Assembly (NCBI RefSeq): GCF_000003605.2
Contig: NW_003133351.1
Coordinates: forward strand, 156,757 to 170,280
Reading direction: 5' to 3'
DNA from: Saccoglossus kowalevskii
Lineage: Eukaryota > Hemichordata > Enteropneusta > Harrimaniidae
DNA: 13,524 nucleotides
Of this stretch, positions 8,715 through 13,524 are shown one piece after another. Both the position numbers and the translations under genes were made by a program. The notes below the pieces were generated by a model. That model made no database searches. It was not told the origin of the DNA and saw only the letters and a list, made by a program, of their open reading frames with translations. How positions within the stretch are numbered: position 1 is the stretch's first letter; each line of letters begins with the position of its first letter.

Positions 8715-9525
8715 TCAAAATAGGGCACTTTTGTCATTGAATCTGTCAAGACGTTTTTCTAAATTAAACACTTTTTTAATTTTACAAATGCATAGTCTGA
8801 AAGGGGATACTTTTCTGTCTTGTCTACAGTCATATATAAATTGTTTTGCAATGATTATAATGTAATTCAAAATATTCTGAAGATTAGAGGATCCAGTAAT
8901 GATAATGTCATTTGTCAACTGTAAATGCATGTTATTAGTTTTGTTCCACCATTCGACAAAGTCTACCCAAAATAATTTTACAGGGGTGCAATCACAGAAT
9001 ATATGAAAAACAGTTTCACTATGCACATTGCAAAAACTACACTTGTCACTATCTTTAATTTTCCATTTGTGTAACCAATAATTGGTAGCAAGAAAATTGT
9101 GCAGAATTTTATACTGAAAAATCTTCGTGTATGAATCTATTGCTACTACATGTGGAAGCTGAAATATTTCATCCCAGGTAATATTTTTATTTTCAAGATA
9201 CAGATTCTACCAACAGAATTAGGATATCTTTGTTTCAGAACTTTCCAGTAAATTTGATTTGAATGCATAGATGTTAGTTGGATACTTTGTCGATCATTAG
9301 CCTGCAGAATTTTTGTTCGTTTTGCTATATTGATCAATGCAACCCAAAGACACAAATTATTAAATTTAACTCCTCTTTGTACCCATATTTCAAAAGGAAC
9401 TATAACACCGTTACTGTAAAACATCTTGAAAATACCATATTCCAGCTTGCATCATGTTTCTGTTGAAGATTGGCTTATTATTTATTAATAAGTACATTTC
9501 TATTGTTCCATACAAAGCAAGACTC
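8715..9525 (-). pseudogene. LINE ORF2, C-terminal third, frameshifted
   Basis: Read from 9525 downward, the frame starts SCFVWNNRNVLINK and then hits two stops near 9477. The match continues in another frame (KPIFNRNMMQAGIW), shifts again near 9430 to NGVIVPFEIWVQ, and again near 9200 to NITWDEIFQLP. That last frame stays open to a stop at 8715. It carries FQYKILHNF, KWKIKDSDKCSFC and ETVFHIFCDC, the cysteine-histidine cluster usual at the C-terminus of L1/Tx1 ORF2. It is the downstream part of the same ORF2 that is broken at 10190. Confidence 0.88.
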
Positions 9526-9740
9526 TATCAAGGGGAAAATTCTCTTCCCTCGGGGTTCTCCACACTTGCCAGGGGGGAATCTCGTCTCATCTCTCTATCT
9601 CGTCCCCTTGAGGTACGGGATCGGGAAAGCCAGTTAAGCTTTACAGTCAAATAAGACACACACAACGAAATACGTTTCAGCTCTCGTCTTAGTCGGTCAA
9701 TCGAGCACTCTATAAGACACGGCGCCCTGGAGAAAAGTCC

Positions 9741-9831
9741 CCAAGACTCTCACAAGGCTGAACCAAGACTCGCCCAAGACTGGCTTTCGACTCTCAGACT
9801 CTCCAGGACTGGACCACGACTCGCCAGGACT
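9741..9831. repeat. GACT array with about 10-11 bp spacing
   Basis: Inside the LTR-like insertion GACT occurs at 9745, 9767, 9778, 9789, 9797, 9807, 9818 and 9828, mostly in the context CAAGACTC or CAGGACT. Spacings are 22, 11, 11, 8, 10, 11 and 10 bp, close to one helical turn. The unit is too diverged for a simple microsatellite. It may be a repeated protein-binding site in the LTR. Confidence 0.6.
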
Positions 9832-9873
9832 GCGTCTTTAGAGGAGTACTTGCCAAGACCAACTCAAACTCTC

Positions 9874-9879
9874 TTTATT
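9874..9879 (-). terminator. poly(A) signal inside the LTR-like insertion
   Basis: AATAAA on the minus strand, about 310 nt from the TGTCATGA start, in the place where the R region of an LTR would carry its polyadenylation signal. Confidence 0.45.
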
Positions 9880-10190
9880 CATTTTCAAAACTCTAACCAA
9901 TTACAAAACAGTAAAAAGACTCTAAGGCGTAACCTTCAATCATAAAGCCAATCACACTAAGTACTGAATACGTCATATCTTTTGATTAATCGTTCACTAC
10001 ATTAATAACTATGAATACCAACTGTCAGAATAGCGACGGATATCTCGTAATTAGTTCCAAATCACTGAGCCAAGTTCCGTCCAAAACTTCAAATAGGCCT
10101 GAACGATGACAGACATAACACAGCAATTCAGCTAATAATCAACTGATTAAGTCGATTAACAGATACGCAAAAACAAATTCATGACAACTC

Positions 10191-10957
10191 GCTACCGGAA
10201 TTTGCTTGTGACCAGGAAAATAACATTTCTGTATAATAAATTGGTAGGTCCTTATAATATTTAACATCATAATTACATAATAAAAATAGTTGTAAACCAC
10301 CATATTTATGCATATAATTGTGGAGATATGAACAATCCTGGTAAGACACTAAGTGTCGTTTCATGATTTGTGATGATGCAATCATAGTTGGCAAGTGCGG
10401 AGCTCTTAAACCACCCCCATCAAGATCCAGATTTAATATATCTCTACGCATCTTTTCGTTTTTGTTAGCCCAAATAAAACGGAAAATAATGCTTTCCATT
10501 TGTTTGACATAATTGGCGGGAAACATGAATTTAGAGACAATATAAGTTTTGGCAATTTGTATTCTTCCTAGAAGCGTGAGGTTTCTGGATCTCCAAATTT
10601 TAAAACAACCGACAGCTTCTACGATTCTTTTTTGAAAATTCAATTCATTTGATCGCATTTCATCGTACGAGATATATATTCCTAGTATCTTTATATGCGT
10701 GTCAGGCCATTTAATACCCAATGGTTTATCTTTCCTGTAACGAAGTGACCCAATCCACATAGCTTCGGTTTTGTCATTATTAATTTTAAGACCAGACATT
10801 TTTCCAAAGCATTTTATAATGGAAATTAATGATTTGGCAGAATTTAGATCATGCAAGAGGGAAGTGGTATTATCCGCATATTGCGCCAATTTGATTACAT
10901 CATTGTGAATATGAATACATTTAATGTCATTGTCATTTCTAATTGCAATCGCCATAA
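10191..10957 (-). pseudogene. LINE ORF2, reverse transcriptase palm and thumb
   Basis: The frame is open from just after a one-base frameshift near 10955 (after VAVEL on the upstream side, resuming MAIAIRND) to the ACTC insertion site. It carries KLAQYADNTT at about 10890-10861. The usual RT box is YADD, so the second catalytic aspartate is asparagine (AAT, 10871-10869). Downstream are GLKINNDKTEAMWIG, LGIYIS, the conserved FPANYVKQME-type stretch, and LPIYYTEMLFSW before the insertion. With YADN the enzyme should be catalytically dead, unless this is a base change acquired after insertion. Confidence 0.9.
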
Positions 10958-11798
10958 AGTTCGACTGCGACCAAAAATAGGTAAGGCGATAATGGATCTC
11001 CTTGTCTAGTGCCTCTATTGATATTAAAATAACCAGAGCTAACCCCATTGTTCATAATGCAACTAGAAATGTTTTTATATATACATCTGACCCAGTTAAT
11101 GAAGGATGGACCAAAATTAAATTTCTCGAGCGCCAGATTTAAAAAAAAAGACCAATTAATCGAATCAAACGCCTTTTGGAAATCTATGCATAAAAGAACG
11201 CCGGGAATGTTATTATATTTGGTGTGGTCTAAAACGTCCACAATAGTACGAATCGTTTCCCCAATATAACGCCCCTGAACGTAGGCAGTCTAGTTCTCAT
11301 GAATAATGTGAGGTAGAGCCTTGGATATCCGTTTTGCCAGAGCCTTCGATCCTATTTTATAATCAACATTTAAGAGCGAAATAGGGCGCCAATTGCGCAG
11401 CTTTAAACGGTCTTTTCCCTTGTTCTTGTCAATCAGAGTTATTACAGCTTGCTTCTGAGAATTACCAAGTTCTCCTTTTTCGTGAGCTTCATTCAGACTG
11501 TCAACTACAAACTCTCCAAACCAAGACCAAAACTTTAAGTAAAATTCAACAGTAATACCATCATTGCCCGGAGAGGTTCCAGTTGGCAGTTCTTTGAGTG
11601 CACACAAACACTCCTGAAAGGACAGTTTGCCTTCGCATAGATCGCAGTTCGATAAAGATAGTTTGGGGATTTTATAATTAGACATAAAGTTATTTAACGA
11701 ATCGGACATGCAGGGATCTCCTGCTTTGTAAAGGTCAGTATAATACATTTTGGCTTCGTGCCATCGTCATTTTTGCGAAGTTTTCTTATATGTTTTTT
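10939..11798 (-). pseudogene. LINE ORF2, reverse transcriptase fingers and motif A
   Basis: This is the upstream part of the RT. From 11798 it reads HIRKLRKNDDGT, then shifts frame near 11757 to EAKMYYTDLYK. It continues through TSPGNDGITVEFY, LIDKNKGKD and NWRPISLLNVDYKI, and reaches HEN followed by a TAG at 11292-11290 where related elements usually have glutamine. The same frame resumes as TAYVQGRYIGET and goes through motif A CIDFQKAFDSINW and RGTRQGDPLSPYLF before the frameshift near 10955. The in-frame TAG may be a CAG-to-TAG decay mutation. Confidence 0.92.
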
Positions 11799-11831
11799 TT
11801 GCGGTGGCCCACAGATGTCACATCATGTTTT

Positions 11832-12103
11832 ATTTCCCGCAACACAAACTACATTTCTCGAAACACAAATTTAATTCATAACCAAAATTCCACTTCCAGT
11901 AACACCAAAATTATTTTCTCCCATGAACAACATTATTTTACAAAACAAAACTTGCATTTACAAAACAGTACTTTAAATTCTCGCAACAGAAACTTAATTT
12001 TTTACAACACAAATTTCCTTTCTCAAACCACAACTTTAATTTTCTAAAACACAACTTCCATTTCACGAAACAAAACTTTAATTTCCCAAAACAAAACTTT
12101 GTT
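11832..12103. repeat. degenerate 21-bp minisatellite, about 13 units
   Basis: Tandem units of 18-22 bp, mostly 21, with a consensus close to ATTTCTCGAAACACAAACTTA. The best-preserved units are at the right end, for example ATTTCACGAAACAAAACTTTA followed by ATTTCCCAAAACAAAACTTTG. Because 21 is a multiple of three, a plus-strand frame shows a repeating (I/F)SRNTN-type heptapeptide, but the units drift in length and sequence and there is no sign of selection. It lies between the LINE 5' end and the TDP-43-like exon, ending less than 100 bp before that exon's start codon. Confidence 0.85.
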
Positions 12104-12111
12104 TATGAAAA

Positions 12112-12164
12112 CGGAAGTTGGCAATGTATCCCAGAATTCCCCAGGCAAATTGACCGCCATTTTT
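12112..12164 (+). promoter_or_regulatory. ETS-like and YY1-like sites upstream of the TDP-43-like exon
   Basis: CGGAAG (12112-12117, in AACGGAAGTTGG) matches the ETS core, and CCGCCATTTTT (12154-12164) matches the YY1 consensus. This pair is common in TATA-less promoters of housekeeping genes. They sit 89 and 47 bp before the ATG at 12201, and no TATA box is present. Binding is inferred from motif match only. Confidence 0.4.
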
Positions 12165-12200
12165 GTATCGACTGCTAGTAATTGTATCTACATGGCCAAA

Positions 12201-12355
12201 ATGTCAATGTATTTGAAAGTTGCTGATAAAGAAAACGGCGAACCGATTGAATTGCCTCTAGAGCAAACTGGATTGCGGAGTTCTGTGTCCTCCAAGAAAT
12301 GGATGGGATGAAACGTGCCCACTATTTGTAGTGTACGCTGAGAATAAAAATGCCG
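12201..12355 (+). pseudogene. TDP-43 (TARDBP)-like first coding exon with its centre missing
   Basis: The frame from ATG 12201 begins MSMYLKVADKENGEPIELPL. This resembles the start of the TDP-43 N-terminal domain (MS-Y-V, ENDEPIEIP in human). It runs to TGA at 12309-12311. From about 12265 a second frame (+1) reads LDCGVLCPPRNGW and then LFVVYAENKNA, matching the end of the same domain (RLVEGIL-PD-GWGN, then YVVNYPKDNK). The roughly 30 residues normally between are absent, so a frame-disrupting deletion seems to have joined the two ends. The exon ends in phase 1 at a strong donor, GTAAGT (12356). TDP-43 is a nuclear RNA-binding protein whose N-terminal domain drives self-assembly. An in-frame ATG at 12192 has a weaker context. 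Because a donor follows, this is not a processed pseudogene; it is a broken copy, a diverged paralog, or an assembly error in the real gene. The RNA-recognition domains are outside the window. Confidence 0.68.
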
Positions 12356-12436
12356 GTAAGTACACTATGTTTCCAAATTCTATGCATGCTGGTTTTAAAA
12401 TATGATTTGTTGGCGATAGCCTGTCCCACTGGAAAC

Positions 12437-12582
12437 TCAGGCGCTCGGGCCCTTTCTTGAATAATTAGGGTCGACACATTTAGTCAGTCGCCGGTACCTT
12501 CGAGTGTGTCGGCGAATGTACCGGCGACTGACTAAGTATACCGACCGACTTTTTATTTATCCAAGAAACGAACCGAGCGCCT
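12437..12582. repeat. foldback element, imperfect arms about 60 bp
   Basis: The core is a perfect 18-bp inverted repeat: TTAGTCAGTCGCCGGTAC at 12480-12497 and its reverse complement at 12518-12535, with a 20-nt spacer. The pairing resumes farther out with TTTCTTG (about 12453) against CAAGAAA, and AGGCGCTCGG (about 12439) against CCGAGCGCCT (about 12573-12582). The element is much GC-richer than its flanks. It resembles a small foldback or MITE-type element. Candidate duplications (GCCTGTC at 12419 and 12579) overlap the arm and are not convincing. Confidence 0.8.
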
Positions 12583-12977
12583 GTCGACATGAGTTACCGA
12601 ACCTCTGTACCGAACTTAGCGTTAAAGTATCAATAATGGGATGGTTACTAACCCACTGTAAGCGAGTATAACTCCGAGGGAAGGGGAGGTAGTATTATGA
12701 TGTTGTATCTTTTGATGTGGATCAAAATCACAATGGGTCGGGTCGAACAGACTATTTCATTTGTTATATTCAAATATATATTATGAGGTTATACCTAATA
12801 TAACTTGTTGCTTGTTGATACGAGTGAATTCATGGGCCAGTATTATTCACAAACTTAAACCTTCATTATTTTGTTGCGGTAATTGTATTGTTCAAGTTAT
12901 TGTTTGAAAAATCCCATATCACACAACTTTTCTCTGCATACTGTTCAGCAAACATTACTTTTATTGTGCATAACACC

Positions 12978-13022
12978 ATGTTTAGTGTGAAATACCAGTT
13001 AGTGATATTTCACACTAAACAT
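12978..13022. repeat. perfect 16-bp inverted repeat
   Basis: ATGTTTAGTGTGAAAT (12978-12993) and ATTTCACACTAAACAT (13007-13022) pair perfectly around a 13-nt spacer. The spacer's AGTGAT (13001-13006) can also pair with ATCACT (13021-13026), giving an alternative, mutually exclusive hairpin. No function is recognised. Confidence 0.85.
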
Positions 13023-13524
13023 CACTACTGTGAATATACACAGCATAGTAATGTGATAAGATATAGTGATATTAAGGAACGCAGTGTGTTAGGTGCATGA
13101 AGTTCAACAAAATTCATTGATATAAAAAATATATAAAAATTATATAAGCATAAACATTGGTTAAAGTAATGCAATGAGTTGACAAGTAATTCATATCTTA
13201 GAACCACTCAGTGGATTATAATGTTATACCTTTTTATACTAAATACTCATTTTTGAATATTTTATACAATTTATAAAGTAGCTTATACTGGTTATATAAC
13301 AAAATATTCCATTTTCAATGACCAAAAAAGGATATTCATTTCATCTTTTTGGCAATATCTTTCATGTTTGTGTCTTTGCAACATACAGATATTAATACTT
13401 ATTATATACATTAATAATTATATAATTTGCTACAACAGTGGATGTAGTGTTATATTTTACTCATAATTTCTTGCTTTGAAAAATCAAAATGGTAGACAAT
13501 ATACATTTGTATTCCAATTAAAAA

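Larger units (their letters stand above)
9522..10190 (-). mobile_element. putative solo LTR, 661 bp, with ACTC target duplication
   Basis: The insertion spans 9526-10186 and is flanked by ACTC at 9522-9525 and 10187-10190. Removing it with one ACTC joins LINE codons for GSE and SCFVWNN in the same frame, so the boundaries are well supported. Read on the minus strand it starts TGTCATGA, carries AATAAA at 9879-9874, is followed by GT-rich sequence (TTGTGTGTGTC near 9660) and ends CTTGATA. A start of TGT, a central poly(A) signal, a 4-bp target duplication and no ORF fit a solo LTR of a Gypsy-like element. The end is not the usual CA, so a non-autonomous element of another class remains possible. 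Confidence 0.65.
8594..11798 (-). mobile_element. 5'-truncated L1/Tx1-type LINE, inactivated
   Basis: About 2.5 kb of LINE ORF2 and 3' end lie on the minus strand, interrupted by a 661-bp insertion. The order from its 5' side is the finger region with SPGNDGI and NWRPISLLNVDYKI, motif A CIDFQKAFDSINW, RQGDPLSP, the catalytic box YADN, the WNNRNVLI region, and a C-terminal CSFC...HIFCDC zinc-knuckle-like segment. The 3' end is an A-rich tail (TTTATT-type repeats on the plus strand, 8594-8615). Similarity begins near 11798, so the endonuclease and any ORF1 are missing. The sequence has an in-frame stop, at least four frameshifts and a small deletion near 11757. The wording of the motifs fits the L1/Tx1 clade best. 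No clear target-site duplication was found. Confidence 0.92.
12356..13524 (+). other. intron or 3' flank of the TDP-43-like exon
   Basis: Begins with GTAAGT. No further TDP-43 exon (linker or RNA-recognition motif) is recognisable before the window ends. It contains a GC-rich foldback at 12437-12582 and a perfect inverted repeat at 12978-13022. The final 400 bp are plain AT-rich sequence. The open frames at 12888-13100 and 13025-13207 look like chance. Confidence 0.55.

Noticed and set aside
8594-11798. The possibility that the LINE is still active
   Set aside because: The 5' end is missing, and it has an in-frame stop, several frameshifts, an altered catalytic box and a 661-bp insertion.
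11790-12047. Plus-strand ORF with (I/F)SRNTN-like heptapeptides
   Set aside because: A reading of the 21-bp minisatellite; units vary in length and the frame is not maintained to the end of the array.
12099-12311. Longer start for the TDP-43-like frame at 12099
   Set aside because: The upstream residues do not resemble the family, whose members start at the MS-Y motif, and they cover the ETS and YY1-like sites.

Overview
The window is AT-rich animal DNA, most likely from a marine invertebrate; the phylum cannot be fixed from the sequence. The evidence is intron-split exons of metazoan gene families (a SLC4 anion exchanger and a TDP-43-like exon), eukaryotic tRNA genes with internal promoters, a piece of eukaryotic 28S rRNA, an L1/Tx1-type LINE and several satellite repeats. 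There are no bacterial operons. Most open reading frames over 60 codons are chance ORFs in AT-rich or repeated DNA.

Layout. (1) 1-2305 is probably intron: a 157-bp satellite (1-540), a microsatellite and a G12 run (956-1016), then a 160-bp patchwork insertion (1382-1541) between 17-bp direct repeats. The patchwork joins a 48-nt 28S rRNA fragment to a second copy of local sequence. (2) 2306-2479 and 3452-3526 are the last two coding exons of a plus-strand SLC4A1/2/3-type chloride/bicarbonate exchanger, both phase 0 and ending in a stop codon. (3) 3527-7950 is 3' UTR and intergenic DNA, with a candidate poly(A) signal near 4313 and one exon-like segment at 5945-6036. (4) 7890-8180 is a relatively CpG-rich patch with a 26-codon ORF. 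(5) 8361-8433 is an intact tRNA-Ala(AGC), followed 12 nt later by the 5' half of a tRNA-Phe(GAA) gene that runs into a fossil LINE reverse-transcriptase fragment.

(6) About 8594-11798 on the minus strand is a 5'-truncated, inactivated L1/Tx1-type LINE: an in-frame stop, several frameshifts, and the catalytic YADD changed to YADN. Inside it sits a 661-bp insertion (9526-10186) that looks like a solo LTR. It is flanked by the 4-bp repeat ACTC, and taking it out with one ACTC restores the LINE reading frame. (7) 11832-12103 is a degenerate 21-bp minisatellite. (8) 12112-12355 has ETS-like and YY1-like sites followed by an exon resembling the first coding exon of TDP-43 (TARDBP). The start and end of the N-terminal domain are recognisable, but the middle is missing, the two ends lie in different frames, and the exon still ends at a consensus splice donor. 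(9) 12356-13524 is the following intron or flank, with two strong inverted repeats.

The genes do not form a pathway. The window holds the 3' end of a transporter gene, a small tRNA locus broken up by retrotransposons, and the damaged or diverged 5' end of an RNA-binding-protein gene. The most unusual items are the TDP-43-like exon with its centre deleted, the 28S-containing patchwork insertion, and the nested LTR-in-LINE insertion.
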